Shown one piece after another: positions 49,101-58,624 of a stretch of DNA of 64,000 nt; the stretch's first letter is position 1, and every line of letters begins with the position of its first letter. The notes below the pieces were generated by a model. The model was not told the origin of the DNA. It saw only the letters and a list, made by a program, of their open reading frames with translations, and did no database searches. Origin of the DNA: Candidatus Endonucleibacter bathymodioli (lineage in GTDB: Bacteria; Pseudomonadota; Gammaproteobacteria; Pseudomonadales; Endozoicomonadaceae); NCBI GenBank assembly GCA_030674915.1, contig JASXSV010000010.1, positions 1 to 64,000 on the forward strand. The letters run 5' to 3'. The translations under genes were made by a program, and so were the position numbers.

Positions 49101-49945
49101 CCACAGGGGAAACTCTTACAAACAGCTGATACTGGTGATACCAGATTAAATCCTTCAGCACACTCGTATTTTCGGAGCGTAGGATAGGGAGTAATCTGAA
49201 GCGTTCCAACAAAACAAACTCCATGGGGCTCAAGCGCTGTCACCTTGGGGCTTATGATGCAGGGAAAGCTCATCTCCACAGCATGCAGAGGCGCAAGACG
49301 GCGACCAACTTTCACAAAAGAACTGATGCGGCAAGTCGGCAGGTGAAGTCAGCTAGGCTTAGGCTTTACACTGGATCAAATGGCAGGGCACATGAAATTT
49401 GGTCTTATAATGGGGCGATTGTTACCAGACTATTTATCGACTAATCAAAAAAAACCAATGGAGCTGACTTCTCCCGCGCAAAGGTAAACGTTATCGGAAG
49501 CGCCATGGTGTGATTAGAGTACGTTTCATTCCTGTCCTGGTGGACGTCAATGAGCGCCAGGATGGGTATATCTGAAAAAAAGGTCGGTCACTGCACTGGG
49601 AGTGGGATACCGTTCATTGCTAAGATGGATATCTTGTGACGAAGAGTATATGTAAGACCATTACGTTTGATAAGGGTGGTGAGTTTGCTGGCCGCGCAAG
49701 TATCGCTCAATCATTAGGCTGTAAAATATCTACTTTGCTCAGCCATAACACTCATGGCAACCTAGACTTAATGAGAATATTAATCTCCAGTTAGGGAGAT
49801 TTTTCCCAAAGGGAATGAAGATTGGCGACGTGTCGCAAAATAAATTTGCTGAGGCTCAATTTTTATTCAACATCCGGCCACGAAAAGCTTTAAACTACTT
49901 TAGTCCGATTGAGTTTTTGTCGGGTAAGTGTGTTAGTTATTGTGG
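49080..49945 (+). mobile_element. IS30-A copy, plus strand, degenerate
   Basis: The only plus-strand IS30-A here. 5' HTH region at 49095-49260 (GNSYKQLILVIPD-like), middle with frameshifts, ITFDKGGEFAGRASIAQSLGC near 49665, and the best preserved 3' end (RFFPKGMKIGDVSQNKFAEAQ, FNIRPRKALNYFSPIEFLSGK) to ~49935. Part of the core is deleted. Confidence 0.85.
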
Positions 49946-49988
49946 AAATATATGCTTGACTTAATTTTAGTGAATTATCCATAACTTT

Positions 49989-51191
49989 ATGACAGAGATA
50001 ATAAATGCTGATGTAGTGGTGATAGGTGGAGGTATTGCCGGTTTATGGCTGCTTCGGACATTACACAATAAAGGCTATAAAGCGGTTTTACTTGAAAATA
50101 ATTCCTTTGGAGGCGGACAAACCAGTAAGTCTCAGGGAATCATTCATGGTGGTATCAAGTATACATTATCAGGTAGTCTCACCAAAGCCTCCCAGTGTAT
50201 TGTTGGCATGCCTGATCGTTGGCGAAAAGCTCTGAATGGTGATGATAATCTAAATCTAATGGACTCCACTATTCTTTCCAATCACCATTATCTCTGGTCA
50301 CCTGGTGGGCTAAATTCCAAGCTGACATCCTTCTTTGCCAGCAAAGTATTACGTGGCCGTGTGGAGCTGCTCAAGCAGAGTCAATTGCCTGATATATTTC
50401 AATGCCAAGGATTTAAAGGAAAAATCTACAAGCTGGACGAGATAGTACTTGATATCAATACGGTTATCAGGTCACTGATTAGTGGTCTAGAAAACAAATG
50501 CCTGAAGGTAGATTGGTGTAAAAATACCAAGTTAACTATGGAAAATAATAATATTGACTATATTGAAATTAAGCAAAAAGAGGAAGTGGTGCGCTTACGG
50601 GCAGATCGTTACGTGACGACGGCGGGAGAAGGAACTGCAGATCTGATGCAATTATTGGGGGTTAACGAACCAATCATGCAGCTAAGGCCATTACACATGC
50701 TGATGATTAAGCACAAATATTCTAATCCTCTTTTTGCGCACTGCATTGGCTCCAAGTTCATTCCTAGAATGACGATTACCACTCATGCAGCAGCAGACGG
50801 AAGCTGGATATGGTATCTTGGCGGAGATATTGCTGAAAAAGGTGTTAAACATTCACCGGAAAAACTAATCAATATAGCCAAACAAGAGCTTAAAGAGCTG
50901 CTTCCTTGGGTGGACTTGAAGGATGCTAAGTGGGCTACCATGAAAGTAAATCGGGCGGAACCAAAACAAAATGATCTTCTCAGACCAGACACAGCATTTT
51001 GCCAAACAGTCGGTAATAGTATAATTACTTGGCCAACCAAGCTTGCTCTTGCGCCAAATCTATCTGACCAGATTGTCAATATGTTAGAGGCGTCAAATAT
51101 TAATCCTTCAAGCAATAAAGACTTTAGTTTGCCAAAGGAATTACTTCGACCGGGGGTATCCCCTCCATTTTGGAGTGATTATTTTGATTGA
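49989..51191 (+). CDS. FAD-dependent oxidoreductase (DAO / glycerol-3-phosphate-dehydrogenase-like)
   Basis: 400 residues. The N-terminal Rossmann motif VVVIGGGIAGLWLLRTL and the following QTSKSQGIIHGGIKY loop are typical of DAO-superfamily flavoenzymes; substrate unknown. The end overlaps by 17 bases the GTG start of an aldo/keto reductase, so the two are translationally coupled and probably act in one pathway. The pair looks intact and conserved in an otherwise IS-riddled neighbourhood. Confidence 0.88.
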   Translation: MTEIINADVVVIGGGIAGLWLLRTLHNKGYKAVLLENNSFGGGQTSKSQGIIHGGIKYTLSGSLTKASQCIVGMPDRWRKALNGDDNLNLMDSTILSNHHYLWSPGGLNSKLTSFFASKVLRGRVELLKQSQLPDIFQCQGFKGKIYKLDEIVLDINTVIRSLISGLENKCLKVDWCKNTKLTMENNNIDYIEIKQKEEVVRLRADRYVTTAGEGTADLMQLLGVNEPIMQLRPLHMLMIKHKYSNPLFAHCIGSKFIPRMTITTHAAADGSWIWYLGGDIAEKGVKHSPEKLINIAKQELKELLPWVDLKDAKWATMKVNRAEPKQNDLLRPDTAFCQTVGNSIITWPTKLALAPNLSDQIVNMLEASNINPSSNKDFSLPKELLRPGVSPPFWSDYFD

Positions 51192-51981
51192 AGTAGCGCT
51201 TGGGAAAAAGATTATAGCAGGCACCAATATTGCCGTTTCGCCATTAGGCTTGGGCACAGTCAAGCTGGGGCGAAATCAGCAGGTAAAGTATCCTGTAGGA
51301 TTTAAAATTCCTAATGATAAAGAAGCGAAAAACCTGCTTGATTTGGCGCAAGCTCTTGGTATCAATCTGCTTGATACAGCGCCCGCCTATGGATCCAGTG
51401 AGGAGAGGCTTGGTAAGTTGCTGGGTCATAGCAGAAAAGACTGGGTAATTTGTGGAAAGGTGGGAGAAGAATTTGAAAGTGGAGAATCCCATTTTGATTT
51501 TTCCCCCAAGCATATTCGCTTCAGTGTTGAGAGAACCCTGAAGCGTTTAAATAGCGATTATATTGATATAATTTTGGTTCATTCATCGGGAGACGATATT
51601 AATATTATTCAACAATTCGGTTGTCTTGATACTTTGTCTGCTTTAAAAAAAGAAGGTCTCATTAGGGCTTTAGGTATGTCTACCAAAACTATTGAGGGAG
51701 GTATTATGGCTTTAAAACAATCTGATATGGTGATGGTAACCTATAATTTACGAGATCAATCAACAAAACCAATTTTGGATTACGCTAAAGAGCACAACAA
51801 AGGTATTTTGATTAAAAAAGCATTTGCCAGTGGCTATGCCTGTCTTGATGGTGAAGATCCGGTATTGGCCAGTATGAAATTGGTGCATTCCCATCCAGCT
51901 ATATCTTCCGCTGTTGTTGGGACTATCAATTCTGTGCATTTGCGTCAGAATGTAGCGGCGTATAAAAGTGCCTCTTCTTGA
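51175..51981 (+). CDS. Aldo/keto reductase
   Basis: 268 residues from the GTG at 51175 (a TTG at 51184 is an alternative). The AKR catalytic tetrad is readable: D67 and Y72 (INLLDTAPAYGSSEERLG), K95 (VICGKVGE), H136 (IILVHSSGDD). NADPH-linked carbonyl reduction is expected; substrate unknown. Translationally coupled to the FAD oxidoreductase upstream. Confidence 0.92.
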   Translation: MIILIEVALGKKIIAGTNIAVSPLGLGTVKLGRNQQVKYPVGFKIPNDKEAKNLLDLAQALGINLLDTAPAYGSSEERLGKLLGHSRKDWVICGKVGEEFESGESHFDFSPKHIRFSVERTLKRLNSDYIDIILVHSSGDDINIIQQFGCLDTLSALKKEGLIRALGMSTKTIEGGIMALKQSDMVMVTYNLRDQSTKPILDYAKEHNKGILIKKAFASGYACLDGEDPVLASMKLVHSHPAISSAVVGTINSVHLRQNVAAYKSASS

Positions 51982-52060
51982 ATATTAAAGTTACATGATT
52001 CTATTATTACCGAGTAAGTAACTGTCTGATTGCAGCTACATTTTGCGTGCTAAAGAACGC

Positions 52061-52172
52061 CTACACTGGTTACCATTGAGGGTGTGAGTCGGAGACGCAT
52101 AAGCGAATGCCCATGAATCCAAGAGTGGAGTAGCAGGTGGTAGTGGTGAGTGCAAACGGTCAGTAAGCTATA
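52061..52172. repeat. Family M palindromic element (copy 6)
   Basis: CTGGTTACCATTGAGGGTGTGAG at the left end, CCCATGAATCC and GTGGTGAGTGC inside; the right end is degenerate. Downstream to 52740 no gene is visible; a 9-bp unit (TGTACTTAT) is repeated about three and a half times at 52619-52653. Confidence 0.7.
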
Positions 52173-52748
52173 AGTACGACAGGGTTTTCTTTGAAAAAGT
52201 TATTTTTGAGTCGTTAATAAAAGTTTAGAACGTTATAATTTCATTGAGATAGGTGATAGAGAGAAGTCTCATTTTGAGTTTCCTCTGGTACCCAAAGGTA
52301 TAAAACTTTGATGTGTAATAACTGTCGGCATAAGACTAACCTTAGTGATAGAGTGCCTATTGAGTCTGATGCTTTCAACAATACGATTATGAGAAAAATT
52401 GTTTTGCCAAAAGGTGTACGAACGGTAAAAACAGCTAACCATTGAGTGCTGGGGTAAGTGGTCAACAAGAAACTGGGATTTGACTCACGATGCTTGTCTT
52501 AATCCAGATGGTTCTTTCTCGGATCAATTTTAGAAATCAGTTTTGGTTTAGGCGCCAGCTATGTTGACCAATACCGCAGTCTCACATAGTTAAGAGGGAA
52601 AGGTGTAAAATATCAGACGATTGTACTTATTGTACTTATTGTACTTATTGTATTAATTCAGTGTTTGTATATTTCTTAGCTATAGCTTGCTCTGCTACCA
52701 GAGAATCATATGTTAATAAAGTACACTATGGGACTGAGAAATAATATA

Positions 52749-52773
52749 CATACTCAGTGGCATGCTGAGTATG
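52749..52773 (-). terminator. Hairpin downstream of the pilin gene
   Basis: Perfect 9-bp stem CATACTCAG / CTGAGTATG with a 7-base loop, followed on the minus strand by TATATTATTTCTC. Plausible rho-independent terminator for the leftward pilin transcript; the T-tract is imperfect. Confidence 0.5.
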
Positions 52774-52804
52774 CAGGATATAGCAGGTTTAAAGGACTGG
52801 GGCA

Positions 52805-52947
52805 GCTGGCCACTCAGCAATTTTATTAGGAACATCAGTAACGAAACTAGTATCGCAAAGGTTGTTACTATTTTTTTGTTGTCCACTCAGCAATTTTATT
52901 AGGAGCATCAGTAACGAAACTAGTATCGCAAAGGTTGTTACTATTCT
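52805..52947. repeat. Tandem partial duplication of the pilin 3' end
   Basis: A ~63-bp block encoding the last ~20 pilin residues (CDTSFVTD-(A/V)-PNKIAEW) occurs twice: inside the gene (52884-52947) and again directly after the stop codon (about 52808-52871), with only a few differences. The second copy is untranslated in its present position. Confidence 0.85.
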
Positions 52948-53368
52948 TTATAGAGCCATTATCGCAGACAAACTTCCAATTAATGCCGCCTTCGTCAGAT
53001 CGATAGGTTAGCTTTTGGGTGTCGCCAAATGGTCCCTTTGGAGTAACGACTAATTCTGCGTATTTAAGATTGTACGTGCCTGCTGTTACTTTGCCATTAG
53101 GAGCTACAGCTGGTACAGGAGTCTTCGCTGTAGGAGTGCTAGGTGTGCAATCCATTATTTGTTTTGTTTGTGTACATATGGCCACAGCCGTCTGATATGG
53201 CTTCATCTCACTAATGGCAGCAGTTACCTGCGCTTCTCGTGTGTACGACTGGTATTGAGGCATTGCAACCGACGCCAAAATACCAATAATGGCAATTACA
53301 ATCATTAACTCAATAAGAGTAAAACCTTTCTCTTTCAATTCTACAGCCTTTATTTTCTTGCAGTCCAT
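52868..53368 (-). CDS. Type IV pilin, major-subunit-like
   Basis: Prepilin of 166 residues. The leader [15 protein letters not shown] is cut before F in [22 protein letters not shown], with the conserved Glu5. The rest fits a pilA-type globular domain with several cysteines, including a C-terminal disulfide-loop pair. The start at 53368 is chosen because GAGG lies 8 bases upstream of it; an ATG six codons earlier lies before that site. Assembles into type IV pili (adhesion, twitching, DNA uptake). No other pilus gene is adjacent. Confidence 0.93.
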   Translation of the reverse strand: MDCKKIKAVELKEKGFTLIELMIVIAIIGILASVAMPQYQSYTREAQVTAAISEMKPYQTAVAICTQTKQIMDCTPSTPTAKTPVPAVAPNGKVTAGTYNLKYAELVVTPKGPFGDTQKLTYRSDEGGINWKFVCDNGSIKNSNNLCDTSFVTDAPNKIAEWTTKK

Positions 53369-53475
53369 TTTATAGTCCTCGTCCATTTTTTAGTAAGATA
53401 CACCAAATAATTCTACTTTATAAGCAAGACATAAGCAAGCTAATTTGTGTTGCCCGCCACTTATATCACCCAGGT

Positions 53476-53596
53476 TATACTCATTCCCATTAAAAGTGTG
53501 GATGGTGTCTTAACTCACCGATATCATTAATACTCATAGGTCTATGAGGTTTCGTTTGTTTGTAGCCTACTCATAGCTTCAATGGCAACGAGTATA
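53476..53596. repeat. Family M palindromic element (copy 7, inverted)
   Basis: TATACTCATTCCCATTAAAAG on the left and CAATGGCAACGAGTATA on the right, nearly perfect inverted ends; interior reads family M in reverse orientation. Lies upstream of the pilin. Nothing else is visible between 53597 and 53944. Confidence 0.85.
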
Positions 53597-53944
53597 GTAC
53601 TGCTTTACTAGAGACGGATTATCTCATATTGTTGGGGTTAAGCCTGAAAAGCTCACCGGCTCTTCATTTTGTTTCTGGTAGCAGATTGAAGGCCACAAGC
53701 AACACTATGAGGCTTTTGCACGAACCGTAATTTTGTGTGGTGATGCAAAAACGCATGGGAAAGAGAGGGTTTATGCTTGTAAATGATCTATTTGGGTGCG
53801 TTTTTAACGAAGCCAACGGGCAAAAGAATAATCGTGCAAAGAGTCAGCTAACCATTAATTTTTACTTGTCTCTAGACTCTCAGCATAATAGGTGGCTTTG
53901 ATTATTCGCTATACCTTAAATATAGATAAAGGAAAAAGGCATTC

Positions 53945-54484
53945 ATGACCTCCAATGCACAGAGCATGCCGTCTCTCCCGGCACCACTGTGGCGACGTTT
54001 GGCTGCCATGGCTTACGACGCATTGCTAGTGATAGCAATAATGATAGCTGTCGGATTTGTAAATCTCGGAATACAGATGGCTATCTATGGCGCATCCCAA
54101 TTAAGAAAAATGACAGACCAAGGTTATACACTGGATAATCTTTTTTTGTATTTAACAGCGATAGTAGTGATGTTAGCATTCTTCGGAATTTGCTGGAGGA
54201 AAAAAGGACAAACACCTGGTATGCTCGCTTGGAGGATTTACATTATTAATGAGAATCAACAACCGATAACTCTTACTCAAACAATAATAAGATGTCTTGT
54301 CGCCATTCCTGCAATTATTTTTGGATTGCTAGGAGTAATATGGATGAAAATAGATTCAGAGCAAAAAAGTTGGCAAGACAAAATGTCTGGCACCAGAACA
54401 GTTCTGTTTTATTCGTCTATACCCATTGTTGGCGGTGTTAGTAGTCGACAAACGAAGCTACGTAAGCTTACGAGTAGAAAATGA
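53945..54484 (+). CDS. RDD-family membrane protein, C-terminus rewritten by a repeat
   Basis: 179 residues with the RDD domain: APLWRRLAAMAYDALLV (first helix with the Arg/Asp positions), a second helix near 65-83, KKGQTPGMLAWRI, a third near 118-137, and SWQDKMSGTRTV. Function of RDD proteins is uncertain (some are ion transporters). ATAAAGGAAAAAGG precedes the ATG. Natural homology ends at VLFYSS; the last ~22 residues (IPIVGGVSSRQTKLRKLTSRK) are translated from an inserted family M element. Confidence 0.88.
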   Translation: MTSNAQSMPSLPAPLWRRLAAMAYDALLVIAIMIAVGFVNLGIQMAIYGASQLRKMTDQGYTLDNLFLYLTAIVVMLAFFGICWRKKGQTPGMLAWRIYIINENQQPITLTQTIIRCLVAIPAIIFGLLGVIWMKIDSEQKSWQDKMSGTRTVLFYSSIPIVGGVSSRQTKLRKLTSRK

Positions 54485-54532
54485 GTGGGGTGGTGAGGCA
54501 GGCAGTAGCCTTGCACTTTCGGCGTGTATGTT
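54418..54532. repeat. Family M palindromic element (copy 8), overlapping the RDD gene
   Basis: TATACCCATTGTTGGCGGTG, GTTAGTAGTCGACAAACG, ATGAGTGGGGTGGTGAGG and TTGCACTTTCGGCGTG follow the family layout. The first 67 bp are read as the 3' end of the RDD gene. Confidence 0.8.
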
Positions 54533-54571
54533 GGTAGATTTGATGTCCTTATTTTCCTGGTGTAGAGCTTT

Positions 54572-54614
54572 AAGATGCCGTACGGTTAACGGAGCTACCT
54601 TAACACGGCATCTT
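54572..54614. terminator. Bidirectional hairpin terminator
   Basis: Perfect 10-bp stem AAGATGCCGT / ACGGCATCTT with an inner GTTAA/TTAAC extension, between the convergent RDD gene (ends 54484) and the exported-protein gene (ends 54621). T-rich sequence flanks the stem on both sides. Confidence 0.7.
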
Positions 54615-54620
54615 TGTTGA

Positions 54621-57356
54621 TTATGGTTTATAAGAAAAAACTGCCCTAATATTCAATCTTTTCATTATATCCAAAATGGGTTGAAGATCTCTATTCCAAT
54701 AAATAGAGGAAAGGAGTAGTAAATAAGCTTGATTCTTTGCTTTTACTGACTGATGAGGTAAGTTCATAAGCTGAAGCCATTTACATGGTGTTGTGGTGAC
54801 TTGGTGCAATAAACTTATTTTGTCTAAGTGCGTGTTAGTATATAATTTCGCTTGCACAGTGCTAACAAGTTTATTAGTTATGGAAACATACACAGGCCAG
54901 TCTGTTTTCATTTCCTCTTGTTTTGTCTGTGTGTCATTTGAGCTATAGTTTTGTCTAGCAGGTGTAAACATAGTTGCTGCAAGTGCGCAGACCAAAGATA
55001 TTTGAATGCCAGATCTTAATGATCCAAAGTATGTGCTTGGTACAAAATGTTTGTCGCAGGTCTCAAGTGTATGTAATTTAGTAATGTGCGAGCAGAAAGC
55101 AAGGAATTTATAAATAGATTGACATGCCATCTTATCAATTTCTAGTTCATCCCACCACGTGTTTAATATATAAATATTGGTATCCTTATTCAATGAAAGC
55201 CAATGCGTATCAACAGCATGCTGTATTCCCATTATTATTTCTGGATTAGCATTTTCTGAAATAATACCGTGGAAATAATTGTCTTCCTCGGGTCCGGACG
55301 TTTCATGTCTTTTATGAAACATGGTCATATAATCTGTAAGATATTCTGCGAACAGTTTGATAAAGTATTCTTTTTGTGATGACATTGATGTATCATCTTT
55401 AATAAAATCTATAGGAGGTTTAGGTGTCCTCTTGATCCCAGCAAATGAGCAAGATGAACCTGCTATGTATATCATGCTCATTATACCTATATCTTCTTTA
55501 TTTAATGTCGATAAAGGACACTCGTCTTGTCTTATAGGAGCATCTCTGCTAGAGAGTGTAATTAATTTCATGTATTTTGCTATCAAAAGAATAACTTTGC
55601 TTCTATGCGTTGTTTCAACTATGCGGCATCTTTCTAATAGCGTTCCGCTCTGCTTGTCTTGAATGGGTATAATGTGACTTGTTGAGTTTTCTCCAAAAAT
55701 CCCCCTTTCCATGCTACTAGAAAGTTTATATAAGGCATGATTGCTTTCCTGGTCATGAGTGCGGTTTCCTAGCATACAGTGGTACCAGGTTATAAGGTTT
55801 GTTATAGCTAGTATGGATTGCTCACGAAAGCTGGTGTTTTCCATGTCGAATTTATCCGTATCGTCAGCATTTCTCTGTTCATTCTTGGCTATGACAGAAA
55901 AAATATGTTGTGCCTTCTTAAGAGTCTGTTCATAAGCCGTAGCATTAAGTTGATAGTATAAGTAATTTGACATGATCTCAGCATTTTCTTCAATGTACGG
56001 AATGTCACTTACGCCACATAGAGCACCCAACTGTTCAATATGCGAGCTGATACTTTCTGGTTCCGGTGATCTCTGTAGTTGTTGCTGTTGTTGAGAATCT
56101 TCTATTGCCAAGTTATTATAGCCGTACGTCTCGTCATAACAAAAGGTAGTATTATCATCGTTTTGTTGAGTAGATTTTGTAGTATGAACCGCATAGAGCT
56201 TATTCAGATCATCAGATTCTGTTTTATATTGTAAATATTTCGCAGTACAATCTTTTATTTCATAAGCAAGAGATGCAAGATCGTCTGCGCACTGAACCAT
56301 ACGACATTTGTATAATGTATTTATTACAGTCTGTGGTATCACTCTTGAATTTTCAGAGGGTGGGAAAGATTTATCTATGATGCCCGTAAGATATTTAGTG
56401 GCTGCTGTTTCTGATGATATATTGTTCCACTCAAGGTCTGTAGCATTCAACATATCGTAGAATATATTCGCCGTGCATGCGTCATTCCAGTGCGAGCATT
56501 GCGGATCAATATTTAATAAATTATCTTGTAGGCAATTGAGAGCGTTTTCCATCGTACCAGCATCCAATCTTGCTAAGATATCCTCTGGCTCAGTAATGTT
56601 ACCAAAATTCAAAGATTGGCAAAAATAAGTAAGTTTACTCATAGTTGTTACAGGGTGTGGGTCCAGATTACTATCCGGGCTATTATTGTTAAACTCACAC
56701 TTTTTTAATATAGAAAAAAACAAATGGTGATGCTCTGTACTATAATTGCAATCCGTCTTTTGAAATTTATCCCATTCCTCTTGATAAATAAGAGCGTATG
56801 ATCTCAAATATTTGTTTAGCATGAAAAGAGTACTTATAGCAAGGTGCATTTTGTTGCGATCTAGTGTCGACATTTGGTTTACAGTGGACGCCTGGCCGAT
56901 AATGTTTGCGCCGTGATGGTGTGGAGCGCGAAGACAATATGGTTTTTTATGCAAACCTGGAACCTTTGAAGTTATTGTGTTGTTGCTAAGGTCTAAGTTT
57001 GAAGCTAGCGTGCTTTCTGGGGAGGGAAAATAACTGGGGTCCTCCTTGGTTGCTTCCAGGAGATCAAGATTAGCTTTTGCTGCGAATGGAAGCATGTCTT
57101 TATAGATTCTGCCTAGGAAAGGATCCAGTGTATTGACAGCTAAGAAGGATTCTAATGCTGACTTACTGTCATATAGATTCATGGAAGTTAACGTTAGGTT
57201 ATTATCATCTAGATCCTGCTTGTTTATATTCCTCCATAATGATTCAAGCGTGGCTCTCATATGCTCTTCACTTGCAGAATCCTCCGGAAAGGTCGCATGG
57301 GTTGCTGTGCTTGAAAGCACTATTCCGAAACAGAAAAAAATAAATAAGTTGCGCAC
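54621..57356 (-). CDS. Large exported protein, family X copy 1 (911 aa)
   Basis: Start taken as GTG 57356 (VRNLFIFFCFGIVLSS), which has AGGAG six bases upstream and aligns with the ATG of the paralog; the ATG at 57362 directly abuts the ribosome site. Signal peptide to about residue 22 (…THA). A single LRR-like motif (ASNLDLSNNTITSKVPGL) lies near residue 140. The rest is helical, cysteine-containing and AT-rich, with no domain I recognise. The conserved C-terminus is QAYLLLLSSIYWNRDLQPILDIMK. The neighbour at 58625-61405 is a full-length paralog, so the gene arose by tandem duplication. Secretion and a host-interaction role are inferred. Confidence 0.78.
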   Translation of the reverse strand: MRNLFIFFCFGIVLSSTATHATFPEDSASEEHMRATLESLWRNINKQDLDDNNLTLTSMNLYDSKSALESFLAVNTLDPFLGRIYKDMLPFAAKANLDLLEATKEDPSYFPSPESTLASNLDLSNNTITSKVPGLHKKPYCLRAPHHHGANIIGQASTVNQMSTLDRNKMHLAISTLFMLNKYLRSYALIYQEEWDKFQKTDCNYSTEHHHLFFSILKKCEFNNNSPDSNLDPHPVTTMSKLTYFCQSLNFGNITEPEDILARLDAGTMENALNCLQDNLLNIDPQCSHWNDACTANIFYDMLNATDLEWNNISSETAATKYLTGIIDKSFPPSENSRVIPQTVINTLYKCRMVQCADDLASLAYEIKDCTAKYLQYKTESDDLNKLYAVHTTKSTQQNDDNTTFCYDETYGYNNLAIEDSQQQQQLQRSPEPESISSHIEQLGALCGVSDIPYIEENAEIMSNYLYYQLNATAYEQTLKKAQHIFSVIAKNEQRNADDTDKFDMENTSFREQSILAITNLITWYHCMLGNRTHDQESNHALYKLSSSMERGIFGENSTSHIIPIQDKQSGTLLERCRIVETTHRSKVILLIAKYMKLITLSSRDAPIRQDECPLSTLNKEDIGIMSMIYIAGSSCSFAGIKRTPKPPIDFIKDDTSMSSQKEYFIKLFAEYLTDYMTMFHKRHETSGPEEDNYFHGIISENANPEIIMGIQHAVDTHWLSLNKDTNIYILNTWWDELEIDKMACQSIYKFLAFCSHITKLHTLETCDKHFVPSTYFGSLRSGIQISLVCALAATMFTPARQNYSSNDTQTKQEEMKTDWPVYVSITNKLVSTVQAKLYTNTHLDKISLLHQVTTTPCKWLQLMNLPHQSVKAKNQAYLLLLSSIYWNRDLQPILDIMKRLNIRAVFSYKP

Positions 57357-57386
57357 GCTCATCTCCTAAACAACAAAATAATTATA

Positions 57387-57412
57387 GATAGGGTCCTTTG
57401 AATGGCCCTATC
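57387..57412 (-). promoter_or_regulatory. Leader hairpin of family X copy 1
   Basis: Inverted repeat GATAGGGTC … GGCCCTATC (8 of 9 pairs) with a short loop, ~31 bp upstream of the GTG. The paralog has a related hairpin at the same place with changed bases on both arms. From here to 58042 no gene is seen; the stretch is the copied upstream region. Confidence 0.55.
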
Positions 57413-58042
57413 TAGTAGGTAATGCAATCTCTTTACAATCTATTAAGGGCGAATATGTAATAATTGCTGCTCTTATTTTCTAACAAATATCATCTATATT
57501 TGTTTCCATTGAAGGTGTTAGTTCGATTATAGTTCTCATTTACCTCGGTTCCCTACTCGGCTTAAATATAGATAGAAATACGTACAAGTAAGTGAATGAT
57601 GTATTAGTGAGTTTTATGCTGCAAGTTGCCATAGGTTAATACCTGAAATAGTTTGCATGGTGATTATGGCAATTATGTAAATAAAAATCAATGTGTTTGT
57701 CAAAAAAAGTATGATAATGTTCAGTTGTATGCATATATTGGCTTTAGTTAGGTAGCTTTTATCTTTTCTTACGTGAAAAGATTTTTTTCTTGGATGTTTT
57801 GAATGGGTCTTCGCTTAGACTATAGGTTGGAAAGATGCAAGGAGTTTGCAAGTATTTGTTGTTTTCTTGTTTCCATTATCTCTTGTTTTACATTTATTTG
57901 TTTTGATTGAGGTTATTATCGCATAGAATTAAATTGACGTGATCTAATGATATTACCAGTCCAATTAAGAGATATTATCATTATTTGGAGATTAAGAGTT
58001 AGCTAATAGAAATAAGTATTCACGTATTTTAAATTGGTTGCA

Positions 58043-58480
58043 TTAGCTTGGTGATAGAGAAAAAGTATTGTTTGTGATGTTTCGTCCAGTTGGTTGCAGC
58101 TTAAAGTACTCTGTTAATAATTCGTACGGGGTCATGTTATTGATTTCTTTATGCAGTTTCACAGTGTTATTAAAAATCACAAACTGCGCAAGGGTAATTT
58201 GGAGATTCTGTCTCGAATCAAAGATATGTTTGGTATGCCTCATATCCATTAATGTTTTGAGCGCGCGCCCGGCCTTGCCATTTGTTCGCGGTCGTTTAAC
58301 TCGCGTGCACTTCTGCCCAATGACGCGGGCTTTATTCAACGCCACAAAATCATGATCAGGCGAGTGCTTTTGTATTCCGTACCATTTTCAAAATAATTGC
58401 ATTCTAAATGTGTAGGGGTACCCCTACAGAACCTGTCGAAAAAACTCTGCTGCCGATGTTTGTTGGATGGTGCCAGGCAG
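58043..58480 (-). mobile_element. IS481-type transposase 3' relic
   Basis: Minus strand: DHDFVALNKARVIGQKC, RVKRPRTNGKAGRALKTLMD, KHIFDSRQNLQITLAQFV, NNMTPYELLTEYF, the C-terminal integrase part of IS481-like elements. It lies between the two family X genes and interrupts the similarity of their upstream regions. Nothing is visible from 58481 to 58624. Confidence 0.78.
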
Positions 58481-58624
58481 GATGCTGGCATATAGCTTGC
58501 GCGAAAAGTCCCCTATAGCACGGTCAATTCTCTTTACGCGCCAGAGGTGTTTAATTAATTCTTATGTGCATATTCATGTTTACATCCTTTTAATAAGATG
58601 TAAACAACACCATAGATATCACAA

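Noticed and set aside
52241..52468. 75-codon minus-strand frame downstream of the aldo/keto reductase
   Set aside because: No ribosome site or recognisable sequence; composition like surrounding non-coding DNA.
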